From Gammaproteobacteria bacterium (GTDB lineage Bacteria; Pseudomonadota; Gammaproteobacteria; Arenicellales; Arenicellaceae), in NCBI GenBank assembly GCA_022447525.1, contig JAKVBA010000012.1:1-56211 (forward strand): a stretch of 56,211 nucleotides of DNA, in the 5' to 3' direction. A program made the position numbers and the translations under genes. This document shows positions 45,740-54,718 of this stretch, one piece after another; position 1 is the stretch's first letter; each line of letters begins with the position of its first letter. Below the pieces are notes generated by a model. It ran no database searches. It had not been told where the DNA came from and saw only the letters and a list, made by a program, of their open reading frames with translations.

Positions 45740-47238
45740 CTAGCGCCTGTTTATCGCATTTATGAAGTCTTGGTGTAACGGCAATTTATCCACAACTTGA
45801 GTGATGATGCTCTTGATGTTTCGATGATACTCGATCAACTGATCACTGCTCATCGCATCTGCTAAAGGGTGATACGCGCTTGGCGCGATTCCTTGCCCCA
45901 ACATGACTTGTTGCCATGCGACATTCGAAAAGAGATCCTCGGCACGAGAGTGTATCCTTCCAGTGTCCTTAAATAACCTAATTTTGTGCTCTAGACTGTC
46001 TAGCACGGACATCGAATTACAATATCGCCAATACTCGCTATCGTCTCTTTCTGTTAACTTGTAGTGAAGAATAATAAAATCTCTTATGTGATCAATTTCG
46101 TCATTTGTTTGCGCATTATATTCAGCCACCTCGGAACTGTTAATCCCAGTATGGGGAACATTTTAAGCAGTCTAATCGCCGCCGTTTGAATCATATGGAT
46201 ACTGGTGGATTCGAGTGGTTCTAGGAAGCCAGAAGACAGACCTATGGCTACGCAGTTTTTGTGCCATGGTTGTTTACGTTTTCCCGTCGTAAATTTGATT
46301 GGCCTAGGGTCACCTATCTTTTCGGCATCCAAGCCAGACAGCAAAACATCCATGGCAGCTTCTTGCTCCATAAAACTACTGCTATAGACCACTCCATTTC
46401 CAGTGCGATGAGGTAAAGGAATCCGCCAGCGCCAACCAGCTGAGTGAGCAATTGATTGGGTAAAGGGTCTCACCGGCAGTGCCGCTCCACATTGGACTGC
46501 TAGAGCTGAGTCATTAGGTAACCAATGCGACCAGTCCTCATAACCTATACCCAGCGTTTGATCTATTAACAAACCTCTAAAACCAGAACAATCAACATAA
46601 AAGTCTCCGTCAATTTGTTGACCATTACCAAGCCTAAGCTGTTTGATAAAACCGGTACTATCATCTTGGATTACGCTTTCTATTTTACCCTCGATTCTTG
46701 TAACACCCATCCCAAGACTAAGATCACGCAAATAGTTCGCATATAATCCAGCATCAAAATGAAAAGCATAAACCAAACCTTGCATGTCGGTCTTCGGGAT
46801 CGAGTCCAACAAGGCGAACTTTCCTTCTTTTGCCGCTTGATAGTTTAGTGAGTAGTCCCAAAAATCGGTGCTGCATCCCTCTTGTAAACCCCTCAACCAT
46901 AATTGCTCAAAGCCACAGAACGGGTAGTCTCTGCCTAAGTTACCAAAAGCATGCATATATCGATGCCCCAGAGCTCTCCAATTCTCAAACTCAATACCGA
47001 GCTTGATCGTAGCCTGGGTTTTACTCATGAAGTCTAATTGATCGATACCCAACGCTTTGTTTAAGGTAAGAATGGCAGGTATCGTTGCCTCGCCTACTCC
47101 AACGGTACCAATGGCATCAGATTCAACCAAAGTGATATTGATAGTTTTTGCCAATAGACGCGATAAAACAGCGGCGGTGATCCAACCTGCGGTTCCGCCG
47201 CCGACGATAACTACGTTTTCTATACGATTACTCTTCAT
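45740..47238 (-). pseudogene. Flavin-dependent tryptophan halogenase-like gene, one-base frameshift
   Basis: Two frames together make one halogenase. The first (47238 to about 46154) has the FAD motif VVIVGGGTAGWITAAVL, the conserved Lys in ATIKLGIEFENW and the family W-x-W-x-I-P motif (GWRWRIPLPHRTGNG). The second (about 46153 to 45740) has EYNAQTNDEIDHIRDFIILHY, then RIHSRAEDLFSNVAWQQVMLGQG. The break is in a run of four G at 46153-46156 (plus strand); adding one G restores MFPHTGINSSEVAEYN and a 499-residue product, the normal length. This may be real loss, slipped-strand variation or a sequencing error. Relatives beside TonB receptors are common in sugar loci, with no proven substrate. 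Confidence 0.9.
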
Positions 47239-47293
47239 GATCTCTTAAGTATAAATACAATACTGGCATTGAGGAACAACCTCCGCCTGTAAC

Positions 47294-47328
47294 CAAAAAG
47301 GCCCTGCAAATCTAAATTCGCAGGGCCC
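47294..47328 (-). terminator. Terminator after the TonB-dependent receptor
   Basis: GGCCCTGC and GCAGGGCC (47300-47307 and 47320-47327) form a perfect 8-bp stem with a 12-base loop; read leftward, five T follow. It lies between the receptor stop and the halogenase start, so most receptor transcripts should end here. Confidence 0.85.
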
Positions 47329-47388
47329 TATTGAGCTTTGCCAAATCCAATAAGATAATGGGCAAAGCAAGCGAGGAGTTAACTTAGC

Positions 47389-50166
47389 TTAGAAACGGTA
47401 CCTAGCATTGAGTAGATAGGTTCTACCATAGCGTTGGAAGTCCGTTACGAATCCGTCGCCACTAATGGTGCTGTAAGGTTCGTCGGTCAAGTTTTGTGCT
47501 TGGAAAGAGATTGCGAGTCCATCCAAGGCTTCAATTCCTGCTTCACCAAAATCATAACCAACTTGAGCGTCCCAAATGGTAGCACCCGTTACCGTAGTAA
47601 ACTGACGACTAAAAGAAATACCGAAGCGCTCACCTAAGAAGTCTTTACGATCACGCACACTTGCACGAGCGCTAAAACCATCTTTTTCGTAGAACACTGT
47701 CGCGTTAACGATTTCTTCAGACAAACCTGGAATCACAATAGGACCACCGTCGATAGCTGAATCGAGTTCGCTGCTCAAGAATGAGGCACTCACGCTCAAG
47801 CCAAAACCATCAAGACTCTCAGAAACCACATTACCTGGTAAAACACCGGTGATTTCAAAACCGTCAATGCTGCCAGTGGTATTGTCAGTCCAAGCTCGAG
47901 TTACACCAGTAGTGTTATTAACTTGACCTGTGAATCCCGGAGGAATGATGCCGCTGAAGTCAGTAGCAATTTCAATTTCTTCCTGCCATGTCTTTAGGTC
48001 TTTGTAGAAGTAAGCTACCGCTAGGTAACCCTCATCACTAAAGTACCATTCATAGCTTAGGTCGAACTGGTCTGCTTCGTTAGGTCTTAGCTCTGGGTTA
48101 CCACCTTGCGCAGAGAACGGCGGTAACCCAACCGAGTTCAACGCAGAATCGAAGTTATAACCGAAACCAGCGTTCATACGATCCATTCTCGAACGAGAGA
48201 TGGTCCGGGCCAAACCAAGTCTGATCTTTTGTGTCTCGGAGAGTTCTAAAGACATGTTCAAGCTTGGTAGAGTGTGATCATAGCTGGCACCTGCTTCACG
48301 AGGAGTTGCGACCGCGAAGCCATTATCGCTAGTCACCGCATTACCAATCGAACTTTGGTCTGTGTCTACGTATTGCAGTCCAACGTTACCAGTCAACGGC
48401 ATACCGGCTAATTCGGTGGCGAAGTCAGCTCTAACGAAAGCCGTGGTAATCTTCTCGTTGACACTCCAGGTATTGATCAAACGGTTATTAGACGTCAAAC
48501 TCTCGTCGGTTTCTGTATAAAAACCATCTTGATACAAGCCGAACGAATCATAAGACAACATATCTCCCAAACCAAGGAAAGAGAGTGATGTTGGTGCTAC
48601 TTCATACCCAGCTGGGATACCAGAGCGATTTGGGTAATCACGCAAAGTTAAGAAGAAGCCAGAATCACGCTTGGCTTTAGTACGATCTGAATAATTTAAT
48701 CCGACGCTTACTTTAGTAATTAAGCCTTCAGAGAACTCCTTAGTAAGGTCGATTCTGTAGGCATTCAACTCATCATCCACTTCCGGTATGTTGATGAAGC
48801 CGTCTTGACCGTCGGCAGGCACGGTGCTGCCGTTACCCCAACTCAATGGCGCACCCAACTGGATTAGAGCTGGATCAGCGTAGTTAAGTTGGTTAGTGAA
48901 TGTCACGCCCTCTTGTCCATCCATCGTGAATGCAAGGGTATCTGTAGCACCGACACCAGTTCCACGACCAGTGCCAGCATAGCTCTCAAGACTCCAAACA
49001 GTTCGGTCAGTCTGAGATGTGCTTGCGTCCATCTCAAGCGTCAAACTGTCACTTAATTCTAATTCAACATTAAGACCGAAATTTTTTAAAGTAGCGTCCC
49101 GCTGTTCAAAATCATTACGCACGACACCCATTACGTTCGACAAGGTACCACTGGTAACAAAACCATCTTCAGAAGTACCAGGGGTATATTGTGTACCAAA
49201 ACCTCCGCCCCATACTGCACCTGGGATCTCAATACCACGTAGGATTTTCTCGTCTAGAAAATCAATATATAAAGCGTCTGCCGTAACCGATAAATTTTCA
49301 GTCGGCTCCCATTCGACGCCCCCCATGAAAGTATCACGTTGTAGATTCGAAGATCTGACGAAAGGCTTCGCTCCACCTAAGACATTGTTACCTGCGTCGT
49401 CAGTTGGGTAGCCCCAAGCGTTCCAGCGCTCTTCATTATTAGGTGACTCAAAAGTTGACAACGCCAAAGCAACACCAAGTGTATCGTCTGCAAATTGATC
49501 AATATATGAAAAAGTTCCACGATAACCTGTATCCTCGCCATCTGAGTTCAGATTTCCGAGACTATTTCTTTCCGCAGAAACGTTCAAAACGGCTACTTGC
49601 TCACCACGATCCAAAGGACGGACGGTTTGTAAGTCAATGGTACCAGCGACACCTTGATTGACCAATGAGGCCGTAGGCGTTTTGTAAACCGTTACTCCCG
49701 ACATAATCTCTGAGGGGTATAAGTCAAACTGAACGCCACGGTTGTCGTCGATTGAGACTTGCTCGCGACCATTAAAAGTCGTTGTAGAAAAATCCTCATT
49801 GAAACCACGAACTGAGATTGAACTCGCTCGACCATCCAACCTTTGCGCTGCTAGACCTGGCAATCTCGCTATCGACTCAGCGATACTCGAGTCAGGTAGC
49901 TTACCGATATCTTCCGCACTGATTGACTCTACAACAACATCAGAAAAACGTTTTTGATCGATAGAGTTACGGATACTTGCGCGATAACCAGTTACAACAA
50001 TTTCATCTAGGGAACTTTCTTCGACTTCTTCTTGAGCTACTGCGTGTGGCGTCGTACCTGCAATTGCTGCCGCAATGCAAGTAGACAAAGTAGTACGATA
50101 GAATTTAGTCTTTTTCAAACCCTTTCCCCTCTCAGACAACTTACTTTGATGAGTTACCATTTTCAT
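47389..50166 (-). CDS. TonB-dependent outer-membrane receptor (Xanthomonas/Caulobacter type)
   Basis: The 925-residue protein has a signal peptide cut near HAVAQ-EEVEE, a plug domain (about 50-170: LDEIVVTGYRASIRNSIDQKRFSDVVVES, then AESIARLPGLAAQRLDGRASSISVRGFNED) and a long beta-barrel ending YGRTYLLNARYRF with the terminal Phe. The plug sequence puts it in the TIGR01782-type group that imports sugars. An agagga ribosome site precedes the ATG. The two operators just upstream match those of the transporter/glucosidase gap, so it should be the outer-membrane gate for the same sugar. Confidence 0.94.
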   Translation of the reverse strand: MKMVTHQSKLSERGKGLKKTKFYRTTLSTCIAAAIAGTTPHAVAQEEVEESSLDEIVVTGYRASIRNSIDQKRFSDVVVESISAEDIGKLPDSSIAESIARLPGLAAQRLDGRASSISVRGFNEDFSTTTFNGREQVSIDDNRGVQFDLYPSEIMSGVTVYKTPTASLVNQGVAGTIDLQTVRPLDRGEQVAVLNVSAERNSLGNLNSDGEDTGYRGTFSYIDQFADDTLGVALALSTFESPNNEERWNAWGYPTDDAGNNVLGGAKPFVRSSNLQRDTFMGGVEWEPTENLSVTADALYIDFLDEKILRGIEIPGAVWGGGFGTQYTPGTSEDGFVTSGTLSNVMGVVRNDFEQRDATLKNFGLNVELELSDSLTLEMDASTSQTDRTVWSLESYAGTGRGTGVGATDTLAFTMDGQEGVTFTNQLNYADPALIQLGAPLSWGNGSTVPADGQDGFINIPEVDDELNAYRIDLTKEFSEGLITKVSVGLNYSDRTKAKRDSGFFLTLRDYPNRSGIPAGYEVAPTSLSFLGLGDMLSYDSFGLYQDGFYTETDESLTSNNRLINTWSVNEKITTAFVRADFATELAGMPLTGNVGLQYVDTDQSSIGNAVTSDNGFAVATPREAGASYDHTLPSLNMSLELSETQKIRLGLARTISRSRMDRMNAGFGYNFDSALNSVGLPPFSAQGGNPELRPNEADQFDLSYEWYFSDEGYLAVAYFYKDLKTWQEEIEIATDFSGIIPPGFTGQVNNTTGVTRAWTDNTTGSIDGFEITGVLPGNVVSESLDGFGLSVSASFLSSELDSAIDGGPIVIPGLSEEIVNATVFYEKDGFSARASVRDRKDFLGERFGISFSRQFTTVTGATIWDAQVGYDFGEAGIEALDGLAISFQAQNLTDEPYSTISGDGFVTDFQRYGRTYLLNARYRF

Positions 50167-50252
50167 GATTTTCCTCTTCTGTAGTTCAATTTAATAGTTT
50201 TGTAATAAATGCATGACAATCCTATTTGAATGCCGAAAACCAAGGAAGCATA

Positions 50253-50266
50253 TGCATACGTATTCA
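50253..50266. promoter_or_regulatory. Shared alpha-glucoside operator, copy C
   Basis: TGCATACGTATTCA lies 87 bp upstream of the TonB-dependent receptor start and is identical to copies B and D. Confidence 0.8.
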
Positions 50267-50284
50267 TGATTAAGAGGAATATGC

Positions 50285-50298
50285 TGCATACGTATTCA
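50285..50298. promoter_or_regulatory. Shared alpha-glucoside operator, copy D
   Basis: TGCATACGTATTCA again, centre 32 bp from copy C, nearly the same spacing as A to B (31 bp). Confidence 0.8.
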
Positions 50299-50480
50299 AG
50301 AATAACTCGGTCACAAGAGTAGCATTTTTGGACACTAAAAAATTGGCTCAAATTGATCTACAATAAGCCATCTAATACAGCATTATTTGTACGTGCCTAT
50401 CGGCCCGAAAACCGTGGTTATTTGGCTTGGCCTCGTGTAACTTTCAGATTAGTTTTATCAGCTTACATTCATACGATTTC

Positions 50481-51206
50481 ATGTTAGAGAACATCCGAGT
50501 AGTGCTCGTTCGTACCTTTCACCCAGGTAATATTGGCGCAGCAGCCAGATCGATGAAAACCATGGGCCTATCGGATCTGTATTTAGTTGCACCTAAAGTC
50601 TTTCCCTCCGAAGAAGCAACAAAGATGGCTGCTGGCGCCGCTGATGTTGTAGAGAATGCAACAATTGTAGACTCTCTAGCCGAGGCCATCGAGGACTGCA
50701 CGGTGGTTATCGCTAGCACTGCACGGCCAAGAGGCTATGACCTGCCCTGTCTATCGCCAGAGCAAACCGCAGCAAAACTCAATCAAGGCGCCATGTCCGG
50801 TCCTGTTGCTCTGATTTTTGGTCCGGAAAGGATGGGACTTCACAATGATGATATTAGGTTGGCCAAATACCGTGTAACGATACCTGCCAATCCAAATTAC
50901 GGTTCCCTAAATATGGCAGCGGCCGTACAAACGTTGAGTTACGAGATTTATAAATCATCTGCTGAAGCAAACAACCTAACTACAAACAAAACCCCTGAGG
51001 CGCTGCCAACTTCAGGGGAAGTTGAGAGGCTGTACGTGCATCTTGAGGAGGTACTTAAAGAGATCCGTTTTTTACGGCCTCACCAAGGTGAAACCATGCA
51101 TCGCATTAGACATTTAATCAACCGTGCACAGATCAGTCAATCTGAACTAAATATAGTGAGAGGGATTTTGAGCGCAATACAACGCTCAAGTAATCCCTCT
51201 CAGTAG
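50481..51206 (+). CDS. trmJ: tRNA Cm32/Um32 methyltransferase TrmJ
   Basis: The SPOUT methyltransferase modifies the 2'-O of nucleotide 32 in tRNA. Motifs include MLENIRVVLVRTFHPGNIGAAARSMKTMGL at the start, GPVALIFGPERMGLHNDDI in the middle and IPANPNYGSLNMAAAVQTLSYEIY, the knot region. A C-terminal helical extension (EVERLYVHLEEVLKEI, then RIRHLINRAQISQSELNIVRGIL) is the TrmJ dimer part. The frame runs back to a TTG at 50427, but the ATG at 50481 gives the family N-terminus. iscR, a frequent neighbour, is not present. Confidence 0.93.
   Translation: MLENIRVVLVRTFHPGNIGAAARSMKTMGLSDLYLVAPKVFPSEEATKMAAGAADVVENATIVDSLAEAIEDCTVVIASTARPRGYDLPCLSPEQTAAKLNQGAMSGPVALIFGPERMGLHNDDIRLAKYRVTIPANPNYGSLNMAAAVQTLSYEIYKSSAEANNLTTNKTPEALPTSGEVERLYVHLEEVLKEIRFLRPHQGETMHRIRHLINRAQISQSELNIVRGILSAIQRSSNPSQ
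51158..51201. terminator. Strong hairpin inside the 3' end of trmJ
   Basis: GAGAGGGATT (51158-51167) pairs with AATCCCTCTC (51192-51201), and TGAGCG (51169-51174) with CGCTCA (51183-51188), giving 16 pairs with a small internal bulge and an 8-base loop. It lies in the last codons of trmJ and 28 bp past the alkB stop on the other strand. No clean U run follows, so its role as a bidirectional terminator is an inference. Confidence 0.6.
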
Positions 51207-51228
51207 AATGAGCTTAATAATTAACTGT

Positions 51229-52398
51229 CTATGCGTATTTGGCTCTCAGCTCCGCTTCTTTGGTAGGGTCCATATTTACCTTTGCAAGGTCACCATTGAT
51301 ATGCGGTACTGCTAATAAACGTTTATCCATAACCCGAAACCACAAGGCTGGGAAATAAGCCAACAGATACATGCCAAAATAACTTGTTGGTAACTCAGGC
51401 AACTTCTCTAAGCTACGAAGACATTGATAACTTCTTGATGCATTGGCATGATGGTCTGAATGTCGTTGCAACTGGAATAGCAAGAGATTACTAACGTAGT
51501 GATTAGCATTCCAAGAATGATGAGGCTGGCATCGTTCGTACTTGCCATTGGACTTTTTTGCTCTTAGTAAGCCGTAATGCTCAATATAATTTGCCGAGGT
51601 TAATTGCAACCAGGCAAACAGATTGTGGATCAAAAAGAAAATTATTAATTCCCAACCAAAGACAATGACTAAACTACCTTGCAGCATCAGGGTCATCAAA
51701 TATGACTGCAAAATATGATTATCCAGACTAAAGACTTTCAAACCTCGCCTTTGTAGTCGCTTAGTTTCCTCACGCCAACCACGTTTGGCTGCTCCAGGTA
51801 TCTCACGTAATGCAAAACGATAAATGGTTTCACCCATTCTCGAGCTAGCAGGGTCCTCTGGGGTAGCGACGTCTCGGTGATGGCCCAGATTATGCTCGAT
51901 GCAAAAATGTCCGTAACCTGTAACCGCCAATGTCAGCCTTGATAGAAACCGCTCCCGCTTCGTTGTTTTATGGCCTATCTCATGAGCAGTGTTGATACTC
52001 GAACCACTGTAAATCCCCATCACAGCTGCAAACACAATGAAGAAGCCCCAGGATAAATCTTGGGTTCCAGCTAACCATGCACCAGCAACCAGGGCAATAA
52101 AATGAGCAGGAATGCAAAGCATCAAGAGCCGATTGTAGTGTGGATCCGCTTCCAACTGTGATACCAGTTCCTCTGGTGGATTGTTTTTGTCCGTGCCAAC
52201 CAGAAAGTCGACCATCGGCAGCACCAAATAAGACACCAGTAGTGGCGTGATCAACACCCATGGGTTTTCGGTTTGAAGGTATAAGTAGAAAACTGGTAAT
52301 GGAATGAGTATGAAGAACAAAACAATACTCCATAACCACCGTTTTGGTTCAGTGTATTCGATCAGCCCTTTTACGTTGTGTTGGATACTGTAATTCAT
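51229..52398 (-). CDS. alkB: Alkane 1-monooxygenase AlkB
   Basis: The 389-residue membrane diiron enzyme hydroxylates the terminal carbon of alkanes. Six helices and the histidine boxes are visible: NTAHEIGHKTT, EHNLGHHRDVATPEDPASSR, NYIEHYGLLR and LQRHSDHHANASRSYQ. Rubredoxin and rubredoxin reductase, which supply electrons, are not in the window. It is divergent from an AraC regulator across 125 bp. The terminal 20 residues are charged and cytoplasmic. Confidence 0.95.
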   Translation of the reverse strand: MNYSIQHNVKGLIEYTEPKRWLWSIVLFFILIPLPVFYLYLQTENPWVLITPLLVSYLVLPMVDFLVGTDKNNPPEELVSQLEADPHYNRLLMLCIPAHFIALVAGAWLAGTQDLSWGFFIVFAAVMGIYSGSSINTAHEIGHKTTKRERFLSRLTLAVTGYGHFCIEHNLGHHRDVATPEDPASSRMGETIYRFALREIPGAAKRGWREETKRLQRRGLKVFSLDNHILQSYLMTLMLQGSLVIVFGWELIIFFLIHNLFAWLQLTSANYIEHYGLLRAKKSNGKYERCQPHHSWNANHYVSNLLLFQLQRHSDHHANASRSYQCLRSLEKLPELPTSYFGMYLLAYFPALWFRVMDKRLLAVPHINGDLAKVNMDPTKEAELRAKYA

Positions 52399-52523
52399 GG
52401 TGTTAGCCCGTTATTTTGCGTTGATTTTAATATATTCCAACAATCACCGGCCTTTGATTTCAAAATCAGACAAATTAATTGTCATTAATTGCCATAAATA
52501 AGTAATTACTCTAGACTGGACCA

Positions 52524-53621
52524 ATGCAACGACGCGACTATATAGTTTCGACAACTTATCTCAGGCTGCTTCTGCATCACCCCGAATTAATTGAAGCACT
52601 TGAGCTTGCCAGCGCGGGTAGTTTTAAGGAGTGGCTATCTCAAGATTATGTTACCCGTGATCAAATTGAACCGGTTTTCGAGGCATTTTCAGCATCAGGC
52701 CTGGAGTCATGGGTTATGAAATTTGGCGATAGCCTGGACAGCACCACCCACGGCCCTCTTGGATTCACAGTATTGTCCGCTCCCAATCTGAAGAGCTCTC
52801 TAAAGGTATTTTGTGACTATTCCTGCGTTAGAACCACCGCCTATGAGAGCAAACTGAGGGAGACTGCTAAACTTCTTTCGATCACCGCAGTCGATACCAC
52901 AGAGTCAGAGTTGGTTGGTCGATGGATGCTCGAGGCAGGCATGAAGGCAGCTCAACGCCTGATTGAGAACTTGATGGGGCACCCCTTGCGCGACAATGCA
53001 CTGATACGCTTCAAACACGCCCCTCCCAAATACGCTGATGCACTGAGTAACTACTATCAAATACCGTGCGAATACCTAGCTGAAGAGAATTCATTTAGCA
53101 TCCCTGCTTCTTGGGGCAACATACCATCACCACTAGCGGACTCAGGAGCTTATTTCACTAATCTTGCAAAATGCAAAGAATTAAAGCATCAGATTGTCGA
53201 TCAGCACGATGTTCTAACTGTCGTTCGATTTCGAATAGAGAAATTTTTTAACGATTGCTTAACCGGCTCACAGAGACCGAGAGAACTGCCAAGCCTTGCT
53301 GACTTAGCTGAATCGCTGGCGCTGAGCCCACGCACACTTGCTAGACGGTTGGAGGCAAACAATAGCTCATACAAAAAGGAGCTGGAATATGCGCGTAAAA
53401 AACAAGCTAAGCATCTTCTGAAAAGCTCTCATATGCGCATTGCCGATATCGCTTATTATTTAGGCTACCAAGAACAGGCAAATTTTATCCGAGCGTTTAA
53501 GCAATGGTTTGATACTACCCCAAGCCAATGGCGACGTTCACTAAGTTCAAACAATACAACACTCGAAACGCCGAAATTTGATTCAACAGACAAAAACTCA
53601 AGTATGAAACACTCAGAGTGA
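52524..53621 (+). CDS. AraC-family regulator, likely of alkB
   Basis: The 365-residue protein has an N-terminal Arabinose_bd-like ligand domain (about 15-210, including LDSTTHGPLGFTVLSAPNLKSSLKVF) and a C-terminal double helix-turn-helix (LPSLADLAESLALSPRTLARRL and IADIAYYLGYQEQANFIRAFKQWFDTTPSQWRR). This group commonly controls alkane, choline or fatty-acid pathways, and its position divergent from alkB suggests it activates alkB and perhaps its own operon. A Ser/Thr-rich tail ends it. Confidence 0.9.
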   Translation: MQRRDYIVSTTYLRLLLHHPELIEALELASAGSFKEWLSQDYVTRDQIEPVFEAFSASGLESWVMKFGDSLDSTTHGPLGFTVLSAPNLKSSLKVFCDYSCVRTTAYESKLRETAKLLSITAVDTTESELVGRWMLEAGMKAAQRLIENLMGHPLRDNALIRFKHAPPKYADALSNYYQIPCEYLAEENSFSIPASWGNIPSPLADSGAYFTNLAKCKELKHQIVDQHDVLTVVRFRIEKFFNDCLTGSQRPRELPSLADLAESLALSPRTLARRLEANNSSYKKELEYARKKQAKHLLKSSHMRIADIAYYLGYQEQANFIRAFKQWFDTTPSQWRRSLSSNNTTLETPKFDSTDKNSSMKHSE

Positions 53622-53655
53622 GAAATATCAAGAACAAAAACATGAGTAGCTAGAA

Positions 53656-54672
53656 ATGACCGATCAATTTAAATTAAACGATGAATCCCTGGCCGAATAC
53701 CTAAGTAATGTCATCGACGGCTTCGAAGGTCCTTTGACGAGTAAAAAATTTTCTGGCGGTCAGTCAAACCCTACTTATTTACTCAGCACACCAAGTAAAA
53801 AATATGTGCTCAGACGTAAACCTCCCGGTAAACTGCTACCTGGGGCTCATGCTGTAGACAGAGAATTCAAAGTGCTGTCTGCTTTAAAGAACACCCAAGT
53901 TCCCGTGGCTAACGCTTTACACTTATGCTCTGACGATGAGGTGATCGGCAGTATGTTTTATGTAATGGAGCATAAACAAGGCCGTATACTTTGGCTGCCT
54001 CACTTACCTGATCAATCCTCCCAAGACCGAACTGAAATCTACCAAGAAATGAATAGAGTTCTAGCCGCTCTGCATAGTGTCAATGTCGATGAAGTGGGCC
54101 TCAGCGATTATGGGAAGCAAGGCGGGTACTTTGAAAGACAGATTCATACATGGACCAAACAGTATCGCGCCTCAGAGACCACAAAAATAGCCGATGTCGA
54201 TAAGTTAATAGATTGGTTGCCAGCAAATATGCCAGCTGAGGATGGCAAAGTATCAATCGCTCATGGGGACTTTAGACTAGACAACATGATGTTCGATGAA
54301 CAAAAAAATTCTGTAATTGCGCTATTGGATTGGGAATTATCCACCATCGGTCATCCTTTCGCCGATCTAGCCTATCAGTGCATGCAATATCACCTACCAC
54401 AAGGGCAAGGCTTACCCGGTTTGAGTGGTTGCAATCTAAAGGAATTGGGCATTCCCTCGGAGCAAGAATTTGTAAGCATGTATTGCCAACGTATGGGTTT
54501 TAGCCCGATTGACAATTGGAATTTTTATTTAGCGTTCAGCTTATTTAGATTGGCTGCTATCTGTCAGGGTATAGAGAAAAGACGGCAAATAGGAACAGCA
54601 TCGAGCGCGAAAGCCGCTGAGTATGGCGCTTTAGTTCACCCTTTAGCAAAGATAGCGACCGATTTAATTTAA
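53656..54672 (+). CDS. APH-family phosphotransferase (ACAD10/11-like)
   Basis: The 338-residue protein has an aminoglycoside-phosphotransferase fold: FSGGQSNPTYLL (glycine-rich loop), YVLRRKPPG (ATP lysine), SIAHGDFRLDNMMFD (catalytic Asp) and ALLDWELSTIGHPFADLAY (metal Asp). This subgroup is related to the kinase part of ACAD10/11, which phosphorylates 4-hydroxy-acyl-CoAs for beta-oxidation. It starts 34 bp after the AraC gene, consistent with a role in alkane-derived acid catabolism rather than drug resistance. Confidence 0.88.
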   Translation: MTDQFKLNDESLAEYLSNVIDGFEGPLTSKKFSGGQSNPTYLLSTPSKKYVLRRKPPGKLLPGAHAVDREFKVLSALKNTQVPVANALHLCSDDEVIGSMFYVMEHKQGRILWLPHLPDQSSQDRTEIYQEMNRVLAALHSVNVDEVGLSDYGKQGGYFERQIHTWTKQYRASETTKIADVDKLIDWLPANMPAEDGKVSIAHGDFRLDNMMFDEQKNSVIALLDWELSTIGHPFADLAYQCMQYHLPQGQGLPGLSGCNLKELGIPSEQEFVSMYCQRMGFSPIDNWNFYLAFSLFRLAAICQGIEKRRQIGTASSAKAAEYGALVHPLAKIATDLI

Positions 54673-54718
54673 TAGCATTGTCCCGTAATGCTTAGCGCAC
54701 ACATAAAAGAGAGTTCTT

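Noticed and set aside
45740-46129. A separate small gene (129 codons, GTG start) downstream of the halogenase
   Set aside because: Its sequence continues the halogenase family directly and the split is repaired by one base in a G run.
46142-46160. Programmed ribosomal frameshift in the halogenase gene
   Set aside because: There is no X-XXY-YYZ slippery heptamer or obvious downstream pseudoknot; a plain indel in the G run explains the break.
53656-54672. Aminoglycoside resistance gene
   Set aside because: The fold is shared, but the sequence follows the ACAD10/11-like subgroup and there is no resistance context.
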